From positions 5,022,001-5,086,000 of the forward strand of contig NZ_JBBODF010000001.1 of the NCBI RefSeq assembly GCF_038002825.1: a stretch of 64,000 nucleotides of DNA, read 5' to 3'. The stretch's first letter is position 1; each line of letters opens with the position of its first letter. Below the pieces are notes generated by a model. The model had not been told where the DNA came from, searched no databases, and saw nothing but the letters and a program-made list of their open reading frames with translations. Source of the stretch: Paenibacillus sp. FSL H8-0048 (GTDB lineage: Bacteria > Bacillota > Bacilli > Paenibacillales > Paenibacillaceae). Made by a program: the position numbers and the translations under genes. Of this stretch, positions 52,614-60,544 are shown piece after piece.

Positions 52614-53531
52614 ATGGATATCAGACAACTGGAGTATTTCGTGCAGGCCGCAAGGCTGAACAGCTTCTCCAGAGCCGCAGAATCGCTGTATATCACCCAG
52701 CCGACCATCAGCAAGATGATCCGCAATCTGGAGACGGAACTGGGGGCCGATCTGTTCTACCGCGAGGGCCGGAGCATCCGCCTGACGGATGCCGGAGAGC
52801 TGCTGCTCATCAAGGCGCAGAACATTGTAGAGTCCTTTGCCAGCCTCTCCGCCGAGCTGGACAGCCTGCGCAATCTGAAGCAGGGGCATATCCGTATCGG
52901 ACTGCCGCCCATGGTGGGGGCGAGCTTCTTCCCGGCGGTCATCGGGGAATTCCACCGCAAGTACCCCGAGGTGACGATCCGGCTGCATGAGGACGGGGCA
53001 AAGAAAGTGGAGGATGACGTAGAATCCGGCCTGCTCGATATCGGAGCGATTGTGCTCCCGGTGGACCAGGCGCGGTTCCATAGCTTTACCTTCGTGGAGG
53101 AGCGGCTGGAGCTGCTGGTTCCCGCCGGACACCGGCTGGACGCAGCGCAGCAGGTGCCGCTGAAAGAGCTGGCCGAAGAGGAGTTCGTCCTGTTCCGGGA
53201 AGACTTCGCTCTGCATGACCGGATCATCTCGGAATGCGTCAAGGCGGGCTTTCAGCCCAAGGTGGTCTATGAAAGCTCCCAGTGGGATCTCATCAGCCGG
53301 ATGGTCGCCGCCGGAATGGGCATTGCGCTGCTGCCGGAGACCATCTGCCGGGATATCGACCGTACGCGGATTGCAGTTATTCCGCTGACCGAGCCGGTGA
53401 TTCCCTGGCAGCTGGGTATGATTTGGCGCAAGGACCGCTATCTCTCCTTTGCCGCCAGGGAGTGGATTGCCTTTGCGATGAATATGCTCGGGGAGCGGTA
53501 TTCGCCGTCTGAGCCTGCGGAGGATATATAA
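52614..53531 (+). CDS. cidR: LysR-family regulator, probable CidR
   Basis: A 305-residue activator: N-terminal helix-turn-helix MDIRQLEYFVQAARLNSFSR followed by QPTISKMIRNLETELGADLF, and a two-lobe effector domain from about residue 90 (GHIRIGLPPMVGASFFPAV). ATG 52614 is preferred over 52590 because TGGAGGG lies directly before it. It is divergent from cidAB, the usual place for its target. By analogy it responds to carbon overflow (acetate or pyruvate); that is from known relatives. Confidence 0.88.
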   Translation: MDIRQLEYFVQAARLNSFSRAAESLYITQPTISKMIRNLETELGADLFYREGRSIRLTDAGELLLIKAQNIVESFASLSAELDSLRNLKQGHIRIGLPPMVGASFFPAVIGEFHRKYPEVTIRLHEDGAKKVEDDVESGLLDIGAIVLPVDQARFHSFTFVEERLELLVPAGHRLDAAQQVPLKELAEEEFVLFREDFALHDRIISECVKAGFQPKVVYESSQWDLISRMVAAGMGIALLPETICRDIDRTRIAVIPLTEPVIPWQLGMIWRKDRYLSFAAREWIAFAMNMLGERYSPSEPAEDI

Positions 53532-53645
53532 ATAACAGAGCTTATTTATACTTCCGCCGACATTTTTTTCTTTTTTTGCAAATTTTGTTTTTTGGCATCA
53601 TGATTTATGATAGGGGAGAAGTTGATAGAGAGAAGGTGAGTAACC

Positions 53646-53930
53646 GTGAACCTTTACCAGAATTCTCCTGATGCTAACGGCCGGGATTACAGAGAAGATG
53701 AGCTGTTCCTTACTATAGAGAATTTAAGAAGCGAGCTGCTGGAGGTAGCCCAGGAGCGGAGTTTGAGCGATCATGCGGTGCTGGAGTTAAGCCAGCGGCT
53801 GGATGGATATATTGTGATGGCCCAGAACCTGATGATGGAGAGCCTGCGCAGCCGGAAGAATGGAGCCGCGCCCTACGGCAAGAATAAGAAGAGCCAGCGG
53901 ATCAGGAATCAGGCGGCTTTGCAGCAATAA
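53646..53930 (+). CDS. Spo0E-like aspartyl-phosphate phosphatase
   Basis: A 94-residue protein with the Spo0E-family core: two helices around ELSQRLDGYIVMAQ (Ser-Gln-x-x-Asp, near residues 48-62). Such proteins remove phosphate from Spo0A~P and delay sporulation. The N-terminal portion ENLRSELLEVAQERSLSDH also fits. GTG 53646 follows AAGGTGAG. It lies 123 bases before the HTH/repeat regulator and its peptide gene, on the same strand. The call is by motif; phosphatase activity is inferred. Confidence 0.8.
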   Translation: MNLYQNSPDANGRDYREDELFLTIENLRSELLEVAQERSLSDHAVLELSQRLDGYIVMAQNLMMESLRSRKNGAAPYGKNKKSQRIRNQAALQQ

Positions 53931-54053
53931 TCGATGGTGAATGCTAATCATGGTCCTACTAATGTGGGGCCATTTTGTTGTGCTTTTCATAGTGTTGTCC
54001 TATAATGGCAATTAATAGAAGGATAACCTGAATGATGGATAGGGAGGTGCCGG

Positions 54054-55460
54054 GTGGAGGCGAAGCTGACTACATTACGTACAGAAATCGAGAAGAGTCT
54101 GTCCCGCTCGGGCCATAATCTTGCCTCATTTGCCAAAATCTCCGGCTTGAACCGCGGCAGTCTCAGCGCCATTCTTCACGGCAATCCGCCGAAGCCCATC
54201 TCGCTGGGACAGCTTGATGCCATGATCCGGGCCTTCGGCTTCCCGGAAGGCTGGCTGTATCCGCTGTATGTGGATGAGTGCTTCAGTGAAGAACGGATCT
54301 CCCGCCGCCGCATTGAGCCTTTCCTGGTCAAATGTGCCGAGATGGGCAAGCAGCAATGCATTGAAGAGGTCTTGAGGCGGATTATGGAATATCAGCGGCC
54401 GCTGGATATCATCTACAGGGTGGCAGAGAGGCTATTCTGCAGCGGCAAAGTACAGGAGTCCATCGTATTCTACAAGCTGATTGTAGACCATGAACAAGAC
54501 AGCTATTCCGAGCGCATGGCGATTAGCCAGTACCGTATCTTCAAGTCGCTGCAGTCCACGCCCGATGTGGATATGGAGCAGAAGCTGCGCGCTGTAATCA
54601 GCTTCGAGCCGTATCGTGGACTGCTTCCCGAGGAGATGCAGCTGGACGGGCTGCTGAAGCTGGCGAAGGTATGCTTCGCGCTGCACCGCTGGAAGGATGT
54701 AGAGAAGTTCGCCGACGAGCTGAGGGCATTAGCAAGCGGAACCTACCGTGAGGAGCTGCGCCGCATTAAGGGGAAGAGGGCAGAGCCCTTTCAGGCAGAA
54801 CGTCCGCTGGTAGTCTATTACGGGCACGGTTATCTGCTGAAGGCATCGGCGCTTACCAAGCAGGGGGAGTATGAGCAGGCCAAGAAATATACCGCCGGCT
54901 ATGCGGACCTGGGATGGTTCGAGATGCTGGATGACGAGGGGCGCAGCAGTGTGGACAGCTTCAAGCTGTTTGCTACGGCCAACGGGTTCACGCTGGAGAT
55001 TCTGATGGGCAATATCTCTGTATTGCCGTCCTATATCGCTTTCTTGTCCGAGCATCCCGGCGAGATTCTGTCCGGCATGGTGATCATTATGGAGTCGGCC
55101 AACCGCTTCGGGTTCTCCGCTGATGCGGTGATGTCGCGCTTTTCCCGGGAGATGCTGCGGTTTGAACAATTCCAGGATACGATTAATGTAGACCGGGTGT
55201 ATCGTCTCTATTATCAGATTGCGATCTACCATATCTCCCGCAACCAGTATACCAAGGGAATTGACTATATCATTCATTGTCTGCGACTGACCATCAGGCT
55301 GAACAGCGGCAAGGACTTTATTAATTGTGTAACCTTATTTGAAGTGAACAGAGACTACGCTTCGGATACCCAGCAGAATGCGTACCGGGAACTGATCAGG
55401 GAGGTGAGAGCGCATGAAGAGATCACTGTTGATGACGGCCAGCGTTTTGGTATTGTTTAG
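54054..55460 (+). CDS. RRNPP-type (AimR/Alo-like) peptide-responsive regulator
   Basis: A 468-residue cytoplasmic protein. An XRE-like helix-turn-helix occupies about residues 10-65 (LASFAKISGLNRGSLSAILHG). From about 95 onward it is all helices with a TPR-like pattern, for example VQESIVFYKLIVDH, LLKASALTKQGEYEQAKKYT and ATANGFTLEILMGNISVLPS. This layout is that of RRNPP regulators (PlcR, NprR, AimR). GTG 54054 follows AGGGAGGTG. A small exported propeptide gene begins inside its 3' end, the hallmark of such receptor/signal pairs. From memory it resembles the AimR-like Alo regulators of Paenibacillus polymyxa. Target genes are unknown. Confidence 0.82.
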   Translation: MEAKLTTLRTEIEKSLSRSGHNLASFAKISGLNRGSLSAILHGNPPKPISLGQLDAMIRAFGFPEGWLYPLYVDECFSEERISRRRIEPFLVKCAEMGKQQCIEEVLRRIMEYQRPLDIIYRVAERLFCSGKVQESIVFYKLIVDHEQDSYSERMAISQYRIFKSLQSTPDVDMEQKLRAVISFEPYRGLLPEEMQLDGLLKLAKVCFALHRWKDVEKFADELRALASGTYREELRRIKGKRAEPFQAERPLVVYYGHGYLLKASALTKQGEYEQAKKYTAGYADLGWFEMLDDEGRSSVDSFKLFATANGFTLEILMGNISVLPSYIAFLSEHPGEILSGMVIIMESANRFGFSADAVMSRFSREMLRFEQFQDTINVDRVYRLYYQIAIYHISRNQYTKGIDYIIHCLRLTIRLNSGKDFINCVTLFEVNRDYASDTQQNAYRELIREVRAHEEITVDDGQRFGIV

Positions 55461-55542
55461 CTTCATTCTTGCGGGTACAGGAACAGACCAGAGGTCGAAG
55501 GTGAAAGGCTTTACCGCTGTTGAACACGGAGTGGAATTCTAA
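55414..55542 (+). CDS. Exported 42-residue signalling propeptide (Phr/AimP/AloP-like)
   Basis: A 42-codon gene in the +1 frame relative to the regulator, overlapping its last 47 bases. Its own ribosome site GGGAGGTGAG at 55400-55409 lies within the regulator gene. The peptide begins MKRSLLMTAS, has a hydrophobic core VLVLFSFILAG (11-21), then a polar tail GTDQRSKVKGFTAVEHGVEF (residues 23-42). This is the classic secreted-then-processed pheromone precursor layout; the mature signal would come from the C-terminal part, but the cut site is not predictable. It stops at TAA 55542. Confidence 0.8.
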   Translation: MKRSLLMTASVLVLFSFILAGTGTDQRSKVKGFTAVEHGVEF

Positions 55543-55658
55543 AGCGGATTAGAGCGGTTAATTGTATAGCTAAGAGAGACTCCCCGGCCTTCTGTGTCGA
55601 GGGAGCGTTTGTGCGTGGTAATGTGAAATAAATTACATAGTAAGAGCATAATCAGGAA

Positions 55659-55687
55659 TTGACAAATTGCAGGTACGAAAATATAAT
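55659..55687 (+). promoter_or_regulatory. Consensus sigma-A promoter of the MarR-ABC operon
   Basis: TTGACA at 55659-55664 and TATAAT at 55682-55687 with a 17-base spacer: both hexamers are perfect. The -10 overlaps the operator next to it. Confidence 0.88.
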
Positions 55688-55702
55688 TAGGTAGCCTAAT
55701 TA
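55684..55702. promoter_or_regulatory. Perfect 8-3-8 palindrome overlapping the -10, MarR operator candidate
   Basis: TAATTAGG and CCTAATTA flank TAG. A partial second copy (TTTGGGAACCTAACT) lies at 55729-55735. Overlap with the -10 hexamer implies repression, most simply by the MarR protein encoded downstream. Confidence 0.7.
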
Positions 55703-55750
55703 ATGCATGGTTTAATTATTTGGGAACCTAACTAAAAATGGGGTGGAAGC

Positions 55751-56251
55751 ATTGGGATAAATCGCGAAGGTGAAAACTCAGTCGGACACAAGCTTTTCTC
55801 TGCACTTCGGAAGCTGCGCAAAGGGCATTGGCATCACTCGGTGGAGGGGCATAAGCCAAGTGAGATGACTTTACTGATATGTATTGCACGGGCGTCGCAT
55901 ACTTCAGATCTGGGACTTAAGGTGTCGGAGATCAGCCGTTTCCTGGGACTGACTCCGCCAACGGTAACCCAGCTGATTAACAGTCTTGAGGCCAAGCAGA
56001 TGGTAGAACGGCAGGCTGATCCGTCTGACCGGAGGGTAGTGCGCATCAAGTTGACTGAACAGGGGAAAATAATTACCCGCAGGGCCAGGGATCATATGGA
56101 CGCCACACTTAACCGGATGGTGGAGTATTTGGGTGAGGAAGAATCTGATCAACTGGCGGAACTGCTGCTGAAAGTCTATGCCTTTATGGAGGATAATCCT
56201 CCGCCTAATCTAGACCGGCTACAAATGAACGGAGATGAGAAGCATGATTAA
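55751..56251 (+). CDS. MarR-family repressor of the ABC exporter, apparent ATT start
   Basis: A winged-helix regulator of 166 residues if it begins at ATT 55751. The core is SEISRFLGLTPPTVTQLINS with wing ADPSDRRVVRIKLTEQG. The frame is open from 55736 and encodes plausible helix 1 (GHKLFSALRKLRKGHWHHS), yet it contains no ATG, GTG or TTG until GTG 55841, which lacks any ribosome site. GGGGTGG sits five bases before the ATT. The alternatives are a start at 55841 (136 residues, helix 1 missing) or a sequence error. Its stop overlaps the ABC gene start by eight bases, so it almost surely controls that exporter. Confidence 0.72.
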   Translation: MGINREGENSVGHKLFSALRKLRKGHWHHSVEGHKPSEMTLLICIARASHTSDLGLKVSEISRFLGLTPPTVTQLINSLEAKQMVERQADPSDRRVVRIKLTEQGKIITRRARDHMDATLNRMVEYLGEEESDQLAELLLKVYAFMEDNPPPNLDRLQMNGDEKHD

Positions 56252-58004
56252 ATTAATGAAACAACTGAAGCCCTTCCGCTTGGCCATCGCAGGGGTATTG
56301 ATTCTGGTATTCCTGCAATCCATGGGTGATTTGTATCTGCCTACCTTGATGAGCGACATTATCGACAAAGGAATTGTGGACGGAGACCAGCCTTATATCT
56401 GGAGAATCGGCGGCTTCATGCTGCTGGTGGCTGCTGGAGGTGTGCTATGCTCTATTATTGCCAGTTATCTGTCAGCCAGGGTGGCGGCAGGCTTCGGGAA
56501 GAATACCCGTTCCCGGGTCTTCAATCATGTAGAGAACTTTACGCTCCATGAATTCGATAAGCTGGGTACGGCCTCATTGATTACACGTACCACTAATGAT
56601 ATTACACAGGTTCAGACCGTCCTGACTATGATGCTCCGCATGATGGTCGGTGCCCCGATGATGATGATCGGCGGGATTATTATGGCGGTGTCGGAGGACG
56701 CCAAGCTCTCGCTGATCTTTGTAGTGGTGATTCCGCTGCTGGTCGGAGCGATATTTTTCATCGGAATGAAGGGCCTTCCGCTGTTCAAGGCGATCCAGAT
56801 CAAGCTGGATAAATTAAATCTGGTGCTGCGTGAGCACCTGACCGGTATCCGCGTCATCCGCTCCTTCAACCGGATCGAGCATGAGAACAGACGGTTCAGT
56901 GCGGCCAACCGCGACCTTACCGACACGGCGATTAAAGTCAACAAGGTAATGGCGGGGCTCATGCCGCTGATGATGATCGTAATGAACTTCTCGATGATTG
57001 CCATTCTGTATTACGGAGGAATCCGTATCGGAGACGGGGATCTGCAGGTCGGCTCCCTTATGGCTTTCATTCAGTATGCAATGCAGATCATGTTCTCGCT
57101 GATCATGGTATCGATGATGTTCGTGCTGATTCCAAGAGCTTCTGCCTCAGCGCTGCGCATTAATGAAGTGCTGGATATGCAGCCTGAGATTAAGGACCCT
57201 ACCTCTGCGGAACTGAAGACTACGGCTACAGCTACACAAGGGGACGGCCGTGACGGATTGCGCGGGTATGTGGAGTTCGACAACGTATCCTTCGCTTATC
57301 CGGGTGCAGAGCAGGCAGCCTTGTCGGGCATTACCTTCAGTGCGCGTCCCGGTGAGATTACCGCCATTATCGGCGGAACAGGGTCAGGCAAGTCCACGCT
57401 GCTGAACATGATTCCGAGATTCTATGATGCAATAGAGGGCACGGTGAGTGTGGACGGTGTGGATGTCCGCCAGATGACGCAGGAGGATCTGCGGAGCAAG
57501 ATTGGTTATATTCCGCAAAAAGCCGTGCTGTTCACCGGTACCATCAACGAGAATATCCGTTACGGTAAAGAGGATGCTACCGAGGAAGAAATTCTTCATG
57601 CGGCCAAGGTGGCACAGGCCTATGACTTCGTCACGGCAATGAAGGACGGCTTCGATTCAAGCATCTCCCAGGGGGGCGGCAACGTCTCCGGCGGCCAGAA
57701 GCAGCGTCTGTCGATCGCCCGTGCCCTCGTCCGGAAGCCGGAGGTATATCTGTTCGATGACAGCTTCTCCGCGCTGGACTTCAAGACCGATGCCAAGCTG
57801 CGTGCTGCGCTCAAGGAGGAGACCACGGAATCTACGGTCCTTATCGTCGCACAGCGGGTAAGCACGGTAATGGATGCAGACCGGATTATCGTACTGGATG
57901 AAGGTAAGATTGTCGGAATGGGCACGCACCGCGAGCTGCTGGACAACAATGAGGTGTACCGCGAGATTGTATCCTCGCAGCTGTCAGAGGAGGAAATAGC
58001 ATGA
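56244..58004 (+). CDS. ABC exporter half-transporter with degenerate site
   Basis: A 586-residue type IV ABC exporter half: six membrane helices (to about residue 310), then an ATPase with Walker A IIGGTGSGKST, signature VSGGQKQRLS and Walker B VYLFDDSFSALD near residue 503. Asp replaces the catalytic Glu after Walker B, typical of the degenerate partner in heterodimers such as BmrC/TM287/LmrC. ATG 56244 is nine bases after GGAG; an earlier ATG at 56235 is too close. It overlaps the MarR stop (ATGATTAA) and the next ABC start (ATGA), giving a tightly coupled operon. Drug or lipid export is likely. Confidence 0.9.
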   Translation: MIKLMKQLKPFRLAIAGVLILVFLQSMGDLYLPTLMSDIIDKGIVDGDQPYIWRIGGFMLLVAAGGVLCSIIASYLSARVAAGFGKNTRSRVFNHVENFTLHEFDKLGTASLITRTTNDITQVQTVLTMMLRMMVGAPMMMIGGIIMAVSEDAKLSLIFVVVIPLLVGAIFFIGMKGLPLFKAIQIKLDKLNLVLREHLTGIRVIRSFNRIEHENRRFSAANRDLTDTAIKVNKVMAGLMPLMMIVMNFSMIAILYYGGIRIGDGDLQVGSLMAFIQYAMQIMFSLIMVSMMFVLIPRASASALRINEVLDMQPEIKDPTSAELKTTATATQGDGRDGLRGYVEFDNVSFAYPGAEQAALSGITFSARPGEITAIIGGTGSGKSTLLNMIPRFYDAIEGTVSVDGVDVRQMTQEDLRSKIGYIPQKAVLFTGTINENIRYGKEDATEEEILHAAKVAQAYDFVTAMKDGFDSSISQGGGNVSGGQKQRLSIARALVRKPEVYLFDDSFSALDFKTDAKLRAALKEETTESTVLIVAQRVSTVMDADRIIVLDEGKIVGMGTHRELLDNNEVYREIVSSQLSEEEIA

Positions 58005-59905
58005 GTGAGCAGAACAAAGCAGTCAAGCCGCCGCAGGGCGGCAGACACGGCGGCTTCGGCGGGGGGCCGGGCGGCGGTCCCGGCATGAGAATGCCGGCGG
58101 AGAAGGCGAAGGATTTCAAGGGCACCCTGCGCCGCCTGGTCCGGTATTTACGTCCGCGCCAGGTCCAGCTGTTGATTGTATTCGTGATGGCGATTGCCAG
58201 TACCGTATTCAGTATTTTCAGCCCCAAGGTCATGGGGAAGGCAACGACCAAGCTGTTCGAGGGCGCTTATGGCAAAATAATGGGCGTGCCTGGAGCTAAG
58301 ATTGATTTTGGCTATGTGAATGATATTCTGATCCTGCTGGCAGGCCTGTATCTGTTCAGTGCGCTGTTCAGTTATATTCAGCAGTATGTAATGGCTGGTG
58401 TGGCACAGAAGGTTGTATACGATATGCGTGAGCAGATCAACAGCAAGCTGGAGCGGCTGCCGCTGAAATATTTCGATTCCCGGACCCACGGGGAGATTCT
58501 CAGCCGGGCGACCAATGATGTGGACAACATCAGTACCACCCTGCAGCAGAGCTTGACCCAGCTGATCACCTCCATTGTGACGATTGTCGGGGTTATTGTG
58601 ATGATGCTGACGATCAGCCCGTGGCTGACTCTGATTACGATCGTTACGCTGCCGCTGAGCTTCGTGGTGATTATGCTGATCACCAAGCGCTCCCAGACCT
58701 ATTTTGTCGGACAGCAGAAATCGCTGGGCCAGCTGAATGGACATGTGGAGGAGATGTATACCGGGCACCGGATTATCAAGGCTTTTGGACGGGAAAAGAA
58801 CTCCCTGAAGGACTTCAATGCCATCAATGAGGACCTCTATAACTCCGGCTGGCGCTCCCAGTTCATCTCCGGGATTATTATGCCGCTGATGATGTTCATC
58901 GGGAACCTGGGGTATGTGCTGGTATGTGTGGTCGGCGGGATCTTCGTGACCAAAAAAGCAATCGATGTCGGTGACATCCAGGCGTTCATCCAGTATTCGC
59001 GCCAATTCACTATGCCGATTACGCAGACCGCGAATATTGCCAACATCATTCAATCAACCATCGCTTCGGCAGAACGTGTATTTGAACTGCTGGATGAGGA
59101 AGAGGAAGTTCCTGAAACGGCTGCTACACTGGCGAAACGTCCAGCAGATGCAGAAGAGGGCTCTGTGGAGTTCCGTCACGTGCAGTTCGGCTACAAGCCG
59201 GGTGAACTCCTGATTGAAGACATGAACATCGAGGTCAGTCCGGGACAGACCATCGCGATTGTAGGGCCAACCGGAGCCGGCAAAACCACGCTGATCAACC
59301 TGCTCATGCGCTTCTATGAGATCAGCGGCGGTGAGATTGTGATCGATGGGGTGAACATCACCGATATGAAGCGCAGCGAGCTGCGCAGCAAATTCGGTAT
59401 GGTGCTCCAGGATACCTGGCTGTTCAACGGAACGATCCGCGATAATATCGCTTACGGCCGGGAAGGGGCTACGGAGGCTGATGTGGTGCGTGCAGCCAAG
59501 GCTGCGCATGCCGATCATTTCATCCGTACGCTGCCGCTCGGGTATGACACGATTCTGAATGAAGAGGCCTCCAACATCTCCCAGGGTCAAAAGCAGCTGC
59601 TTACCATCGCCCGGGCGATTCTGGCTGATCCGTCCATCCTTATTCTGGATGAAGCCACCAGCAGCGTAGATACGCGCACAGAGGTGCAGATCCAGAAGGC
59701 GATGAACACGCTGATGCACGGCAGAACGAGCTTCGTGATCGCTCACCGCCTGTCCACCATCAAGGACGCCGACCTGATCCTGGTGATGAACCAGGGCAGT
59801 GTCATCGAGAAGGGCACCCATGTGGAACTGCTGGAAGCCGGCGGCTTCTATGCCGATCTTTATAACAGCCAGTTCTCCGGGGATGATCTGCCGGACGCAG
59901 GCTGA
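58001..59905 (+). CDS. ABC exporter half-transporter with intact site
   Basis: A 634-residue partner of the preceding gene. It has a Gly/Pro-rich N-terminal extension (about residues 10-30), six helices and an ATPase with Walker A IVGPTGAGKTT, Walker B LILDEATSSVD with catalytic Glu, and signature ISQGQKQL (Gln for the middle Gly). Together the two make one consensus and one non-consensus ATP site, as in BmrCD or LmrCD multidrug exporters. The four-base ATGA overlap favours equal synthesis. Substrate unknown. Confidence 0.9.
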   Translation: MSEQNKAVKPPQGGRHGGFGGGPGGGPGMRMPAEKAKDFKGTLRRLVRYLRPRQVQLLIVFVMAIASTVFSIFSPKVMGKATTKLFEGAYGKIMGVPGAKIDFGYVNDILILLAGLYLFSALFSYIQQYVMAGVAQKVVYDMREQINSKLERLPLKYFDSRTHGEILSRATNDVDNISTTLQQSLTQLITSIVTIVGVIVMMLTISPWLTLITIVTLPLSFVVIMLITKRSQTYFVGQQKSLGQLNGHVEEMYTGHRIIKAFGREKNSLKDFNAINEDLYNSGWRSQFISGIIMPLMMFIGNLGYVLVCVVGGIFVTKKAIDVGDIQAFIQYSRQFTMPITQTANIANIIQSTIASAERVFELLDEEEEVPETAATLAKRPADAEEGSVEFRHVQFGYKPGELLIEDMNIEVSPGQTIAIVGPTGAGKTTLINLLMRFYEISGGEIVIDGVNITDMKRSELRSKFGMVLQDTWLFNGTIRDNIAYGREGATEADVVRAAKAAHADHFIRTLPLGYDTILNEEASNISQGQKQLLTIARAILADPSILILDEATSSVDTRTEVQIQKAMNTLMHGRTSFVIAHRLSTIKDADLILVMNQGSVIEKGTHVELLEAGGFYADLYNSQFSGDDLPDAG

Positions 59906-59965
59906 TCTGAGTTTGTAATAGAATAGTTCTACAGACAGCTGTATACCACAGCCGACTTTAACCAG

Positions 59966-60012
59966 CGTTCATGCAGAGCGTCTTCGGACATTCTCTGTAT
60001 GAACGTTTTTTT
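59966..60012 (+). terminator. Intrinsic terminator of the MarR-ABC operon
   Basis: Thirteen-base arms CGTTCATGCAGAG and CTCTGTATGAACG (one G-T pair) followed by seven T residues. Confidence 0.88.
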
Positions 60013-60460
60013 GCACTCACTCACTGACTTACTCACTCATCAACCCACGCACCAACTCACCGCTTACCTTTGCCGCCACTCGATTCCACCAATCTAACTT
60101 TTCCTGCATATAATACAAATTTCCCCGCATCCAATTAGCCTAAATCTCAAATTGTTGCACAGAAAGCAGCATTCCTGCTCCATCCATAGGCTACTAATAA
60201 AAATTCCTGCATTTTGTGCAGCAATCCTCTAAATACCAGCTTGTCTGTGAGGGGGAAGTTGCAATTTCTGCAAGATTTCTATGCAGGGTTCAAGTCATAG
60301 TCTGTAGCCGCCTGTGTATTATATAGTAGTTTCCAGATTATACTAGAAATAGAGTGTGGAATTCCCCTGTGTCCACGGCATCTACGGCACAAGTACAGGC
60401 ATTCCAGGGGGCAGTAACGGCAGTGATAACTTTAGTTGTTCTAAATTTCAGAAAAAAGAT

Positions 60461-60489
60461 TTGCTTAAAATTTTCGGGGTATATATGAT
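60461..60489 (+). promoter_or_regulatory. Probable sigma-A promoter of the MMPL gene
   Basis: TTGCTT at 60461-60466 and TATGAT at 60484-60489 with 17-base spacing, about 55 bases before the start codon. Confidence 0.55.
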
Positions 60490-60544
60490 AAGGATATCAA
60501 AATGACCCGCGGCTCATTTTTTGGGCGGACGGATAGGAGAGAGG

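Larger units (their letters stand above)
59906..60544. other. Long intergenic region with terminator, repeats and promoter
   Basis: A 639-base gap with no gene. After a strong terminator comes a CACTCACTCACTGACTTACT tract, then AT-rich sequence with inverted repeats and finally a promoter for the MMPL gene. The inverted repeat joins 60151-60169 (ATTGTTGCACAGAAAGCAG) with 60207-60225 and has about 15 of 19 pairs; a third TTGCA-TGCAA element follows near 60264. Confidence 0.65.

Noticed and set aside
60443..60457. CodY-like box upstream of the MMPL gene
   Set aside because: It has three mismatches to AATTTTCWGAAAATT in an AT-rich region, which is within chance expectation.
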